The notes under the pieces are model-generated. The model made no database searches, was not told where the DNA came from, and saw only the letters and a program-made list of their open reading frames with translations. Made by a program: the position numbers and the translations under genes. Positions 33,991 to 45,227 of a DNA stretch of 64,000 nucleotides are shown piece after piece; the first letter of the stretch is position 1, and every line of letters starts with the position of its first letter. The stretch is from Tetragonia tetragonoides (Eukaryota > Streptophyta > Magnoliopsida > Caryophyllales > Aizoaceae). The DNA is taken from assembly GCA_038025085.1 (NCBI GenBank), contig CM076154.1, positions 22,268,501 to 22,332,500 of the forward strand, given 5' to 3'.

Positions 33991-34185
33991 TAGCCTTTGA
34001 TTTGGCATAATCATATGCCATAGCTCGAGTGATAGAAAATTGTGCAAACCTTTAAAATTTGGTTCGGATTATTCCTGATTGTATTAACGGACTTTGGCGC
34101 TCATATAACAACCTGGACCTCGCATGGGGCCACATTTTTTGAATTAGTGACCCGAAAATAAAAATAAAAAAACTAGAGAAATCTG

Positions 34186-34345
34186 GGCGGAGCGGTTGAA
34201 GCGCCACGATTCGCGGCTACACCGATCTGGCTAGCGATCATGCTGGTTAATTATCGGTTATTGGCTAGAGCGTAGCGGTTTGACCGCCAGCTAGGCGATC
34301 TGACCACTCTGCCAGGTTTTTTCCCATCTCCCTTTTAAGAGATGG
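34186..34345 (+). promoter_or_regulatory. Remnant promoter of an antisense gene in element I
   Basis: A GAGCGGTTGAAGCG, GTAGCGGTTTGACCGCC block (34186-34320), then a TATA-like CCTTTTAAGAGATGG (34329-34343) on the plus strand, opposite to element I. The position relative to PPT and repeats is that of the antisense-gene promoter in element G. The gene body is missing because LTR G enters at 34434. Confidence 0.45.
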
Positions 34346-34380
34346 GGAGGCCGTATTTTTTGGTCTTCTTCCCCATTTTG

Positions 34381-34382
<2 letters not shown>

Positions 34383-34421
<39 letters not shown>
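34383..34421. repeat. (CT)n microsatellite
   Basis: A 39-bp perfect CT run sits where the 5'UTR of the lost antisense gene of element I would be. Confidence 0.9.
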
Positions 34422-34422
<1 letters not shown>

Positions 34423-34433
34423 CTTCAATAAAC

Positions 34434-35756
34434 TTCTATAAGGACACTTTCGCGTTTTGCGATCCTTATAGAATTGTAATTTGTGAATCGGGGATTAGAT
34501 AAGTTCAAGTAACCGTCGAGTTAGAAAAGCATTTCAAAGATATTGAATTGAATAATAATCATGAAATGGTACAAAATTCTACTACCAGCGCATTACAAAA
34601 GGACAAACCGAACGGATGGCCCAGTTTCTGGAAAATCAAACTAGTCATGTTTTTAGAAAGATACCCCCTCATATGATCCTATATTAACTAGGAAGCTTAA
34701 AGACAACCAAATTACCTATGTTATCACTTTGCACAATTTATATCCAATATACATGCATACTATTATCAAGCATAAACAAGAGATAAGAGCAATAAGCTAG
34801 CGCTCCAACCTACCGCACTTTGCTAAACGCGCTAAGTATTGCATATGCACATCAATAAATTGGTTAGTAACATCAAAGGAAGAACAATGCAAAAATATCA
34901 ACTTTATGCTAAAATAAACCTAGGAGGTTGCTATATGCATGCACAAACTATAAAAAGATGCAAACTTGCATAAACTAATAAAAAGAAGCTAACTTTAAAT
35001 TAAGACGATCATGCATAATTATTTACAAAAACCCAAGCATGCAAATTTGTTCAACCATAATCAAAAGCTAAATAAAACATGGTTATAAACAATAGATAAG
35101 AGATTTAATAAAGAATTTAGGCCCTCAGGATGGTTAACCTGGATGTTCTATTCGAACAGGACTAGTAGAATTGGAATTGCTCTTCAACCTTGGGTGCTAC
35201 GTTGGATGCAATGGCTTGGTTGAGTCTTCAAAAATCTTAATTCACTTTGATTTGGGAAAATTTGTGCTCTCAATGCTCTCAAATATATATAAACTGACCA
35301 ACCTCCCTCAAAAGAGGGTGAAAAGGAGTATTTATAGAGTTAGGGAGCGGAATTAAGGGCTTAGGGTAAGAAACCTGGTGCCAAACTCGGCCCAGCCAAA
35401 AATACAAGCGCAGTAGCCACACGGAAGGCCGTCGGGGCCAGCGGCTGCCCAGAAGGCCCCCGTTGTCACGCGTGTGCCGCTGGGCTGACAGTGTCAACCG
35501 CAGGGCCTGGAGGCGCGCGCGTGTCTATGGTTTTTTGACTTTTTGTGCTCAGTAAATTATGACATTTCCCTTGGGCTGACCCAGGGGGTCGGGATTGGGT
35601 GGTTTTGACCTAAATCTTCGAGACGCGATATCTCTTGATCCGGAAACCTGATTGAAGCAAGGTCAAAGGCTTTGGAAACCTTATAACAAGGGCTATCCAA
35701 AGACAGAGGTTTCAAGGAATTTGGTCCAGATTTTCAAGCAAGGTCTTTTTCTACTT
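34434..35756 (-). mobile_element. 3' LTR of element G, distal part; mixed family 1/2 sequence
   Basis: From 34434 (ATAAGGACACTTTCGCG) to about 34671 it follows family-1 LTR ends (GATTAGATAAGTTCAAG, then GAAAAGC). From 34672 (TCCTATATTAACTAGG) it follows family 2 as in LTR C. The AGCGGC/GCCGCT block is at 35400-35510 and the TATA CTATAAATACTCC at 35326-35338. LINE-2 interrupts it at 35757; it resumes at 43074. Confidence 0.75.
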
Positions 35757-36006
35757 TTGTTTTTGGAAAGTAAGATGATTTTTATTACTTCCAAAAGATG
35801 TGTCAATACAGATCAATAGCCATCAGGCTTACAGAACAACGACAAAAAGTAAAACTCCTACTGATTGTAGACTGTCTCCCCTAGGCTAGTAACAGACTCC
35901 CTTCTATGAAGGATTGTGTTACCATCCAGAGACCAAAATAATGTCTACAATCCAAATACAAAGAGCTAACAGCCAACCAAAACAAACCCAACCAAAGTAA
36001 CAGAAC

Positions 36007-36500
36007 TCAAATTACACATAATAATTCAAATGAATATTGAAATAGTCTTGCAGCTTTTTTATCATTTGCTGCAGTAGCTCGAACATGCAAACTGTTTAGA
36101 ATCTCTTTCATGATACTGGTAGCTGTAGCCGCTTGTTCTTGGAAGATTCTTCGATTCCTTTCCCTCCATATATAGTATATGACAGTGGCAAAACCTGCAT
36201 AGAACACTCTGCTTTTAAGGGATTTACCCTTATAAGTATGACAAATCTGTTGCACAAGATTGTCCCAATCCCACTGAATTACAGGGTCCTTCATCCAAAG
36301 AAAGCACATATTCCATATCTGGATGGAGAAATCACATGAGAATAAAAGATGTTCAAATGTCTCCTCACTTTTTTTGCAGAACACACAACAGCTAGGGCCT
36401 TGCAGGCCAATTTTGTGCAGATTTTTCCAAATAGGAGTCTGTCTTGCATCAATAGCCATAGGATGAATTTCCACATAAGGAAGGATAATGAGCATCAAAC
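36007..36500 (-). pseudogene. LINE-2 ORF2 C-terminal part (zf-RVT-like)
   Basis: Minus frame from the insertion point of LTR E: PHSLMLIILPYVEIHPM, then CVFCKKSEETFEHLLFSC (the CX2C...HX4C cluster of zf-RVT), then VIYYIWRERNRRIFQ, a very common plant LINE tail, stop at 36007. It is the continuation of the frame at 40776-42989, cut off by LTR E (target copies CAAAC at 36496-36500 and 40795-40799). Confidence 0.8.
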
Positions 36501-39500
36501 TGTGGGGCCAGATTCTCGGGTTTTCCTGAATTAGGACCCGGGAACCGTCGCGATACGTGCCAGAGGCACGTCCCACGGAAATCGGCCAATTGAAGAGGCC
36601 AAGTGTCAAGGAATCATCATAAGGTTTGAAGTCGCCACCTTGTTATGGCCCGAAGAAGGACGGGTTTTTATAAAAGAAGAGTTGACACCTTGTTATGATC
36701 CAAACAAGGAAGGGTTTTTAAAAAAGAAAGGGTTTTATAAATGATTTTAAAGAAAATCATTTAAGAAACCCAAAATTTGACTCCATCGCAATAAGGCACG
36801 AATATTCTATGACTGGTCTGCAAATCAGAGATCTTGGTTCGGGGTCTAGGTTAGAAGGTGCGAACGTCCTCGGACCCGTCTCCTCCTCCGTACTGAGTTA
36901 GGGCTCGTTACTAATACATCGTATCCCATATGAAAGCTTTGAATTGAATTATGTAATGCCTTGAATGATAAAAGAAAAGCACATAATTGTACACATTGTC
37001 ACTTAGCACACAGAAAAATCGATTTTGGACCGGTGTATTCGTTTAAGTACGGCGGGTTTGGATATTGCAAATATTGCACTACGTACCATTCATCGTAGGT
37101 CTTGAATCTACTTCTGGATCAAAACCCTTACGTAGTTCTGACCTGGGGATCCGGTCAGTAAGACTCCTTGGGTGCCACTAAAGCGGGTATGAATGTTCTT
37201 TCCCGTAAAAAGGAATATGATTGAGAAACTTATAGGATGACTCGCAACTTAGAGTCGAATTGATCCGAGGAACCCCCTACTCTCCTCGAAGAAGTAGAGA
37301 AAAGTTCAAATGGGATGATTAGCCCGCTCCTTTAAGGCGTTCAACCCAACAATATTTGGTAATATACGGGGATCAACCCACTCCTTAGCTTTGAGTATAA
37401 AGATTAGACTTCTCAAAAATATTCGTTCTTCACTGGGGAATAACATTCATTGAGGGTGGATAAATGGATGATTTGTGTAGAGTATGGATATGTATTGGTG
37501 GGTAATGGCTTAAAGGAGTCTTTCCGATAGGATCCCCCGGGGTGGCCCGAAGCCAAATAAGAGGGGACGGTCAATAATTAGCTTCTATTCTATCATAGGT
37601 ATTCCACTGGGGAAAATGGTTGTAACTGGGAAAATATGGATTCCACCGGGGAATGTTATTTGTATGAAGGTGGTTTGATGGAATGGTAGGTGAAACATCC
37701 ATGATCGCATATAAGCAAATTTCTGATTCTAACCTCGAATTTGGCCCCGGGCTGGATTGTGTACATAAACGAATACACTGGTTTTAGAAAACGTTTTTAA
37801 CATAATATACATTACACAAGTGAGAGAATTTCTTTTTATTTTATTTTCCGAGTTGTATTATTACGTGGAAGCAAATGAATGCAAATGTACAAAATGCAAT
37901 TAAAGAGGCCTCAGAACAAATAAATTACAAATCGAGTATTTACAATACAATATACAAAAAATGTCTAAAAATCCTAAAAAGGAGAAAAAAACTTGATCTT
38001 CATGTACATGGCGCCTCCGGGTCTTGATCTTTATCTTCTTCTTCAAAAGTTGAACTTATTCACAAAGGATTGGTTCATTTACAAAAGAATTTATTTATTT
38101 ACAAAAGAATTGGTTATTTACATGAGCGGTTTGAAAGAACCGACAAGGGATTAATCCAAACGCGACTTATTAACTCCAAATTCATTTTTATAATTAGTGG
38201 AACACACTAATAGAATAAACTAGAGAGTTTCGTATTTTTATGGGTTCAGTTGATAATTAAACGAAAATCGTTTATAAAACCGAACAAAATCGTTTTTACA
38301 ATAATCTCGACAGAACTTCTAAAATTCATATCTCGGTCATAACTCAACCAAATCGAGTGATTCAAAAGCCTCACTTGGTTCATTTTACTTCATGTCAAGT
38401 CAAGAAAGTTGACAATCTGTGAGTTATTCACGATTTACGAGCTTCTGTAAGCCTTTGGACAGACCATTGGTTTTTGATTTATTGGAAATTATTTACAAGT
38501 TATCTAGGTCTAATATTTACAGGACTTAGGCTAAACTTAAAGGTGGATATGTACACAAAATTGCATGGATTTTAGACAAGTCTAAGTCATTTAACGAAAA
38601 TGAACAAAAGAACTACACAAAAAGCCCTAATGTTCTAAGTTAACTAATTGTCTTTCATTTTTGACAGAACCAAAGTCGGTTTGATTATTTTATTAATAAT
38701 CAAAACCAACTTCGAATGGAGTGATTCCAAAGCCTAAATTGGTTCTTAAGGAGTCTTATATCCAAATCAAAGTTATAGTTCATTAAAGAGGTGCTAAACA
38801 CCACAGACTTTTCCGTTAAGTGAACGTTATCATTTTTGGACATATACTCGGTTGGTTAATTTTAAAATTAAATATAATTCGTTAAACTTGAATTCTTCTT
38901 TAAAATTGAAGTATACAGACTAAGGAATTCGTACAAAAATTATAAAGAAAACCAAACTATCCTAAGTGGTTAAACTCAGCCATTTATTTAAAGGGTCGAA
39001 ATCTGAGAAAATCTTCAAAGGGACAGCACTACGTCGTCTTTTCAAAATTTATTTAAAATTCATTGCTTATCCAAAATGGATGACATAGGTTGCTGTAGGA
39101 ATCTAGGGAAACCCTCTTTAATGTACTCAGAAATAGACTACGCTCCAAAGTTAACCGTTTATTAGTTATTTACAGATATATGGACGTTGGTCATTTTAGG
39201 ACACAGAAACTTCAAAATTCAATTGTGGACGATTTAACTGTTGGATCTGGACAAATTTTATCTCGTTAGCCCTCTAGACAACGTTTCCTATGACACTAAT
39301 TTCGTCAAATTCCAACCATTGGATCTTCCTAGATCTACAAGTGAATTCTGCTTTAAAAATTGTTAGCTATCCGAATTATTACAACTTTGTACAAAAAATA
39401 AATCCGAGGCCTCTATATGCAAAATGACCTTTTTTATTCAATTTCAAGTATATAAAAAAATGAAAATGGTGATGAGAAAGAGAGAAACATTCATTGATCA

Positions 39501-40794
39501 CACAATTTTGGCACAAGCAACTCTCTTCCTCACCGCAAAAAATTACTCTCTACAAACTGGATCTAAGTCCCCCATGGAGACGGGTTTCCGTGGGCACCTG
39601 AACCCTTACCTAGGAATTTTTGGCCGCTCAAAAAATAGGGTGGTTCATGCCCACACCTATAAAGAGTCAAATCGGTGAAAATGGGATTATTAAGGGGGGA
39701 TAATATTGTTTAATAGCAATTTATATACAAAATGAAATGGTTAGTAAAAACACTTAGAAAAAAATAATTGAAGGAGAGAGATAAAAGATTACCCTTGCGT
39801 AGATCTTGAAATCTCAATCTTCAAAGTTAAATTAGTTAGTACAAACGCCCTTTAGTTTGCACTAACTAGATAAAAAAAGAAGTTTTAGAAATAGAAGAAG
39901 TTTTTAGAAAACCTTCAAAAGTGGAAGTAATTTGAAAAAGATGAAAGGAAAACTAGAGAGAGAAGTAGAGATTTTAAGAAGTAGAGATGAGAAAGTGGCA
40001 AAGGGCCTTTAGGTTAGATTTTGAGGGGGTATTTATAAGGGGGGGAAAGATGATGGGTGAATTAGGGTTAGGAAATGGAGGGCGGGATTTGGTGGGAAGT
40101 GGATGGTGAGATGAGGGGTGGGAGAATGTGGACGGGAGAGTGACAAATGTAACATTATTGGTGATGGAAAGAAGATGAGAGAATCTTATGAGGTGGAAGT
40201 GAGTAAGAAAGAGAGAAGATGTGATAAGGTGGGAGAGAAAATAGAAAATAGAAAAGGGAAAAACAAAAAAAAAATAATAAATAATAAAAAAAGAAATAAA
40301 AAACGTGGGGGGCGGGGAATAATTTTTTTTTTCTTTTTCTTTTTTTTTTTCTCTTTTCGGTTGTGAAGGGGGAATTTTTTTTTTATTTTTATTTAATTTT
40401 TTGGGTGTGGGGTTAATTCATGGAACAGGGAAAGGTATTTTGGTATTTCTAGTTGATGCCATTATTCTCTTTTGTCTTTAGCTATTGGATGAGAACATGG
40501 GAATATTGTGATATCATGCATGACATGATAGGATGATGTCATGGAATGATGTTATGCATGACATCATAATTCCAATCCTTATTTATTTTTGCATTTTCAC
40601 TTTTATTCTTTTTTTTGGATTTTTGATTTATTTTCCCTTTTGGGCTTTGCTTTGCTAATGGGTTGGGTCACCTTATGGACCCTAAATGCCTTTTTAGCCC
40701 AAATGACTTATTTAATTAGGGTAATTACACTTAATGCTAATATTAATTGTAGTAATTATTTAAAAGAAATACAAGTCAAAATTCGGCGTCTACA
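36501..40794 (-). mobile_element. Solo LTR E, 4.3 kb, same family as LTR F
   Basis: On the minus strand it starts TGTAGACGCCGAATTTT (40794) and ends CTGGCCCCACA (36501), with CAAAC repeated on both sides. It shares start, end and long internal blocks with LTR F (54507-58469), for example the segment at 36800-36920 against 58080-58200. It has no PBS, gag or pol, so it is one LTR left by LTR-LTR recombination. It contains a TATA (CCTTATAAATACCCC, 40022-40036) and a purine/pyrimidine-skewed stretch (40100-40390). No gene. Confidence 0.88.
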
Positions 40795-42989
40795 CAAACC
40801 AGGTTATTCCAGGGTTTCTTCTGACCTGCAGGGAGCAACTTCTTGTACATTTCACCAACTTTATAACCCTTGATACCTGGATTGCATACAGCATGTTGCA
40901 GTAGATGTCTAAGATGAAAAATATTTTGTATAATCCAGGCTCCCTGCAAAGGCTTGTTCGTCAACCAAAAATTTTGGTTTTTTACATAACAAGCATTTAT
41001 CCATCTCACCCAAAGCTTCTCTTTATTGTGTTGGATATCCCATAAAAGTTTCCCAAGAGAAGCCCTGTTCCATAATGTAAAATTGAATATACCCAAACCA
41101 CCCTTGACTGCTGGCACACACAAGTCATCACAAGCGACAAGTGCCCTGTTACTAACTTCAGACGATCCTGTCCAGAGGAATCTCCTGCAGAGATGTTCCA
41201 TTTTGTGGATAACAGCAACTAGGATAGTGAAGAATTGCGCCCAAAAATTCTGAAATGAAAATAAGACAGCCTTGATGAGAACAAGACGACCTGCATATGA
41301 GAGAAACTTTGCAGTCCATGCCTGAATTCTATCTATAATCTTCTGAATCAAAGGGTCATAGTATCCAGAGTGAAGTTTCTTGGAAGTGAGTGGCACTCCA
41401 AGATATCTGAATGGCAAAACTCCTGTGTTCATTCCCAAAAACTCTGTGATTTGAGCTTGAATAGAAGCTTCAACACCCTCCAAATAGATGTCTGACTTAG
41501 CTTCATTTGCTTTCAGCCCTGAGCATGCTGAAAATATCTGAAATTTCTCAAAAAGGACTTTTACAGATGTAAAATCTCCCCTTGAGAATAATAGGAGATC
41601 ATATGTGAAGATGCAATGAACCAGATCAAATTTTTTGCGTCTAGGATGGTAGCTAAATCCATGATGACTCTTGAGATCAACCAGACACCTTGAGAGGCAG
41701 TCCATGGCAATGACAAACAAATAAGTAGAGAGAGGATCTCCTTGCCTCAAGCCTCTCTTGGCTGGAAAGGGATCCATAGGACTGCCATTAAGCATCAGAG
41801 AGTAGCTCACAGTTGATAAGCACATCATTATCCATTTAACAAACTTAATAGGAAACTGAAGTCCTACTAACATTTGCTCCAAAAAGCTCCATTTTAATGA
41901 GTCATAAGCCTTCCTAAGATCAACTTTCACCACACATCTAGGAGAAATCTCTTTCCTCTCATAGTGCTTTAAGATTTCATGAGCTAGAATAATATTGTCA
42001 CCAATAAATCTCCCTTTAATAAAAGCAGATTGTTCCAAGTGAACAATATCATTCAATACAGTGCATAATCTATTTGCAAGAGTCTTAGACAATATCTTAT
42101 ACATCACATTACAACAAGCTAGTGGTCTAAAATCACTAACATAGGAAAGATTTGTTTTCTTAGGTATCAAAGTGACAGATGTGCAATTTAAAGCTCTAAG
42201 AAGGTTACCTGAGTGTAGAGTACTCTGAATAGCCTTTACACCATCGTTACCTACTATGTGCCATGCAGCTTTGTAAAAAGCCACTGTATAACCATCAGGT
42301 CCAGATAATTTGTCTTCTCCCATCTGCCATAAAGCAGCTTTAATCTCTTTTTCTGTAACCTCAGTGCAGAGCCTGATTTGTTGGTCAACAGAAAGTTGAT
42401 TCCCATTTTTCATAACCTCTAGAAGTATTGCAGGCAGTTCAGAGGTGCTTGACCCCATTAGATTAGCAAAGAAACTCTGAAATTCTCTCTTAGTATCATC
42501 AATGTCAGTCAATTTAACCCGTTGAATAGTGTAAATTGAAGAGTCATGATTTACAGCTCTCCTGCTCTTTAAGAAAGCATGAAAGTATTTGGAGTTAGAA
42601 TCCCCAGTCTTGAGCCAGTTTATCCTTGCTTTCTGGTATAGTATATTCTCCTCAAAATCTCTCAATTTATTCCATTTAATCACACCCTCTTTCTCTTGCC
42701 CAATAAGATCAGCATTAAATAAGTCAGTAACCAGCTTGTTCTGAATTGTTAGCAAGTCCTCCTGATCAATCTGTATAGTACGATCAAGGTTAGAGTGGTA
42801 GAACTTTGCAGCTTTTAGGGCTTCCTTCACCTTCTTGTGCTTTTTCATAACTCTGAACATAATGGAGCCTGTATCCTCACAGTTCCAGCTAGTTTCAACA
42901 GTAGGGAGAAAATACTCAAACTTTATCCAAGCATTAAAAAACCTGAATGACTTCCTACTCTGGTGATTATCTTTGTGGAAAGTTATCAA
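40776..42989 (-). CDS. LINE-2 ORF2: reverse transcriptase with altered active site
   Basis: A 737-residue open frame; the true frame is open upstream to 43073, giving WLANFAHGEANFLAPFISDHSP, the endonuclease tail, so Met 42989 is not the real start. RT motifs: KLSGPDGYTVAFYKAAW (about 240), VTLIPKKTN (about 272), FRPLACCNVMYKILSK (about 285), KVDLRKAYDSLKW (about 349) and GLRQGDPLSTYLF (about 412). The catalytic box is FTYDLLLF (about 460) instead of FADDLLLF, so one catalytic Asp is replaced. A LPFRYLGVPLTSKKL block and thumb region follow, then WVRWINACY. The last five residues come from LTR E. The frame is long but the enzyme should be dead, and its C-terminus lies at 36007-36500. Confidence 0.85.
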   Translation of the reverse strand: MITFHKDNHQSRKSFRFFNAWIKFEYFLPTVETSWNCEDTGSIMFRVMKKHKKVKEALKAAKFYHSNLDRTIQIDQEDLLTIQNKLVTDLFNADLIGQEKEGVIKWNKLRDFEENILYQKARINWLKTGDSNSKYFHAFLKSRRAVNHDSSIYTIQRVKLTDIDDTKREFQSFFANLMGSSTSELPAILLEVMKNGNQLSVDQQIRLCTEVTEKEIKAALWQMGEDKLSGPDGYTVAFYKAAWHIVGNDGVKAIQSTLHSGNLLRALNCTSVTLIPKKTNLSYVSDFRPLACCNVMYKILSKTLANRLCTVLNDIVHLEQSAFIKGRFIGDNIILAHEILKHYERKEISPRCVVKVDLRKAYDSLKWSFLEQMLVGLQFPIKFVKWIMMCLSTVSYSLMLNGSPMDPFPAKRGLRQGDPLSTYLFVIAMDCLSRCLVDLKSHHGFSYHPRRKKFDLVHCIFTYDLLLFSRGDFTSVKVLFEKFQIFSACSGLKANEAKSDIYLEGVEASIQAQITEFLGMNTGVLPFRYLGVPLTSKKLHSGYYDPLIQKIIDRIQAWTAKFLSYAGRLVLIKAVLFSFQNFWAQFFTILVAVIHKMEHLCRRFLWTGSSEVSNRALVACDDLCVPAVKGGLGIFNFTLWNRASLGKLLWDIQHNKEKLWVRWINACYVKNQNFWLTNKPLQGAWIIQNIFHLRHLLQHAVCNPGIKGYKVGEMYKKLLPAGQKKPWNNLVCVDAEF

Positions 42990-43073
42990 GATTGGGGAAT
43001 GGTCTGAAATAAAAGGTGCTAGGAAATTTGCTTCCCCATGTGCAAAATTTGCTAGCCACTCAATGTTAATGTT

Positions 43074-43165
43074 AGGTCTTTTTCTACTTACGTCAATATT
43101 AATCCATTACCACCATCATTGGGCATTGCGGTGCCAGGGGATCAGAACCATTTAGGGTGTCTACA
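43074..43165 (-). mobile_element. 3' LTR of element G, proximal end
   Basis: It resumes after LINE-2 with the GCCCAATGATGGTGG block and starts, on the minus strand, TGTAGACACCC at 43165. Joined to 34434-35740 it gives an LTR of about 1.4 kb. Confidence 0.85.
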
Positions 43166-43184
43166 GAACCCCCACTTTGGCCGA
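43166..43184 (-). other. Polypurine tract of element G
   Basis: Minus strand TCGGCCAAAGTGGGGGTTC abuts the LTR and fixes it as the 3' LTR of a minus-strand element. Confidence 0.75.
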
Positions 43185-43309
43185 GCTTGTGAAAGCGAAG
43201 GTCAAAGTATTTGCTAAAAAATGCATGCAATGTTTTTTTTTTTGAAAAAATGCTTTATGTTAGAAAAAAGGGTAGACTCCTGACCGCTTGTGGTCAGGGT
43301 TACCTGCTT

Positions 43310-43510
43310 TGCGGGTGCCAACGCGATGCTAATTTTAATAGCCTCGACGTCAAAGAGCGTTGCGTAGCTCTGCTTTGCGGGTGCCAACGTGACACTAATT
43401 TTAATAGCCTCAACATCAAAGAGCGTTGCGTAGCTCTGCTTTGCGGGTATCAACAGGACGCTAATTTTAATAGCCTCAACATCAAAGAGCGTTGCGTAGC
43501 TCTGCTTTAG
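43310..43510. repeat. Three 66-bp tandem repeats in the 3'UTR of element G
   Basis: The unit CTGCTTTGCGGGTGCCAAC...AAAGAGCGTTGCGTAGCT is repeated about three times at over 90 percent identity. The unit length is a multiple of three, so both strands stay open; the frames here are by-products. A related, less regular repeat lies at 50100-50290 in element H. Confidence 0.85.
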
Positions 43511-43548
43511 TAATGCCTATGTTTTGAAAATTGTGCTTTGCTTTGTAG

Positions 43549-44438
43549 GAGCCTTGGGTTGATGCCATTGATGTGGATATCCCGGACATGCGGGTCCGAG
43601 GTCGGGACTATGGAGGGAAGGAGTGCTGGGGGGAAGTCCCCATGACGGAGGACCTTGACTAGGACATCCAGGGCCTTCCTCTTCCAGTTGGGCATCCAGG
43701 GGTATATTTGTAATTTCACTTATGTGCGTGATACTTTGTCGTTTTGTATGCTTGTACTGATTTTTCTTTGTGTAGCTTCATTGTGAGCACACCGAGAAGG
43801 TCTTCAAGATTATGCATGCTATGAAGTCCTGGATATCCCGAGCTCTTTCGAAGGGTACTTGCTCAAGAGCTGACTTGGACAAGGTAAACTTGGCTCTGCA
43901 TTTTCAAAGTTGCATGCTTTGAGAAATGTATGAGTACCGTCGAACCCTTCCTCGTCGGTCACGGCAGGTGGTGTTGTCGGATGATGAGGTCGTGAGCTCT
44001 CCTGATCGTAGCCCTTCGTGCGAGAGGAGCCCTCGGAGGGAGAGTCTTAAGAGAGAGAATGTGCCTGCACAACGGACGGACCGTCCTGGTGGGAGTAGGA
44101 TGACTCCGTTTTTGGAGCCTACTCCTATGCCTATGCCGATTTATCCTTCCTATCCCGGGTATGCGGGGTACCCTTCTTATGGCGGTCTTTACTACCAGCC
44201 TCCGGTTCCTGCTCCTATGATGCCTACCATGCCTCCTCGTTCTTCGTGGGGGTATGATTCGAGTTATGCCGGGGAGGGGAGTTCATACCGGGAGCTTGCC
44301 CGACATTCTTCCTTTGGCCCTAGCCAGGTCGTGGTATCGATCTTTGGTGACGAGCCGCGGAGGTCGGCGGATCACTTTGAGGTGCTCCGTACGGATGCTG
44401 GTGCAGATGATGATTTTTATGATAATGTATTCGTATGA
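43549..44438 (+). pseudogene. Remnant of a spliced gene antisense to element G
   Basis: Three phase-0 blocks can be joined: 43549-43701 (after a TTTGCTTTGTAG acceptor; EPWVDAIDVDIPDMRVRG), 43776-43883 (after TTTCTTTGTGTAG; KIMHAMKSWISRALSKG) and 43935-44438 (YRRTLPRRSRQVVLSDDE, then a Pro/Tyr/Met-rich segment and an acidic end, stop at 44438). Introns would be 74 and 51 nt; the second is short for a plant. One in-frame TAG (43660-43662) breaks the first block, and upstream exons are missing. I do not recognise the family. The Pro/Tyr-rich tail would suit the C-terminus of a TE-associated plant-mobile-domain-like protein, but that is a guess. It could be a captured host gene fragment. Confidence 0.4.
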
Positions 44439-44887
44439 AATACATTTTGAAAATTTGTGTTGAACAAACATTCGGACTTTGCTTGTAAATATTGCTTACT
44501 TATTGGTCCCTGTATATAATTAGGCTGATGCAAATGCACAGGTAGTCAAGCAAAAGCGCAGGTAATAGTCATGTAGCAAAAAAAATGGTACAGCCAAAAA
44601 GTTAAAATTGGGTGTACCCTATCCCCCCTAAAAAAATTGAAAAAAGAAAAGGGGTGCAAAACACAAATGAAAATAATAAATAAAAAGGGATTAATAAAAA
44701 AGATATAAGAAAACATGGTAATGATCCAAAAAGAAATAAGGAAATTATAGAGCTTCCATAAATAATAAGGAAATAATACAAAGTAGAAATAATAATGAAA
44801 TTAGGAAATAGAGCCAAATTGGATTCCAAAACAGTTAACGAAAGTGTCCAAAATCGGAGAAAAGGGGGCCTTGTCTCAAGAAAATGC

Positions 44888-45138
44888 TCGGCGGCCAAAG
44901 GGAGGCGTCTAGCGGCACACGTGAGGCAGCGGGGGCGAAAACAGGTGCCCCCAGGCTCAGCGGCTGTTCCGCTGGGGCTCGGTGGCTTGTCGCTGAAACT
45001 CAGCAGCTGGGCCGCAGCGCCTGGGTTGCACTATCGGGGCTGCTGAGCCTTCAGCGGCTGTCCCAGGGGCCACTGAAGCTCCTTTTTGACGAGTTACCTT
45101 ATTTTTTTCGTCTTTTTCGTGTGAGCCCTATATAAGTC
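44888..45138 (+). promoter_or_regulatory. Promoter of the antisense gene of element G
   Basis: A dense block of CTCGGCGG, CTAGCGGC, CTCAGCGGCTG, GCCGCTGGGG and TTCAGCGGCTG (44888-45080) is followed by the TATA box CCCTATATAAGTC (45126-45138), 90 bp before the ATG at 45228. The layout equals that of the LTR promoters. 44440-44887 upstream is AT-rich and non-coding. Confidence 0.6.
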
Positions 45139-45227
45139 TTGGGTTAGTCCGGTTTTGGGTTTATAATTCACTAGCAATAGAGAGTTTTTTAGAGAGAGAA
45201 ACCTCCCAATTAATTTAGATTTCAGTC

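Larger units (their letters stand above)
35757..43073 (-). mobile_element. L1-type LINE-2, 5'-truncated, in LTR G, split by LTR E
   Basis: It is flanked by a perfect 16-bp duplication AGGTCTTTTTCTACTT (35741-35756 and 43074-43089). Without the nested 4.3-kb LTR E it is about 3.0 kb. Its 5' end falls inside the endonuclease domain (SDHSPI remains), the usual LINE truncation. The 3' end is a short CCAAAAACAA-like tail. Confidence 0.9.

Noticed and set aside
40118..40366. Lys/Arg-rich frame in LTR E
   Set aside because: Purine-rich low-complexity sequence; the equivalent part of LTR F is not open.
43211..43510. Open frames on both strands across the 66-bp repeats
   Set aside because: The unit length is a multiple of three, so stop-free frames arise by repetition.
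44602..44898. Hydrophobic minus-strand frame resembling a membrane protein
   Set aside because: It comes from A/T-rich leader-type DNA (poly-F/L/I) with no family features.
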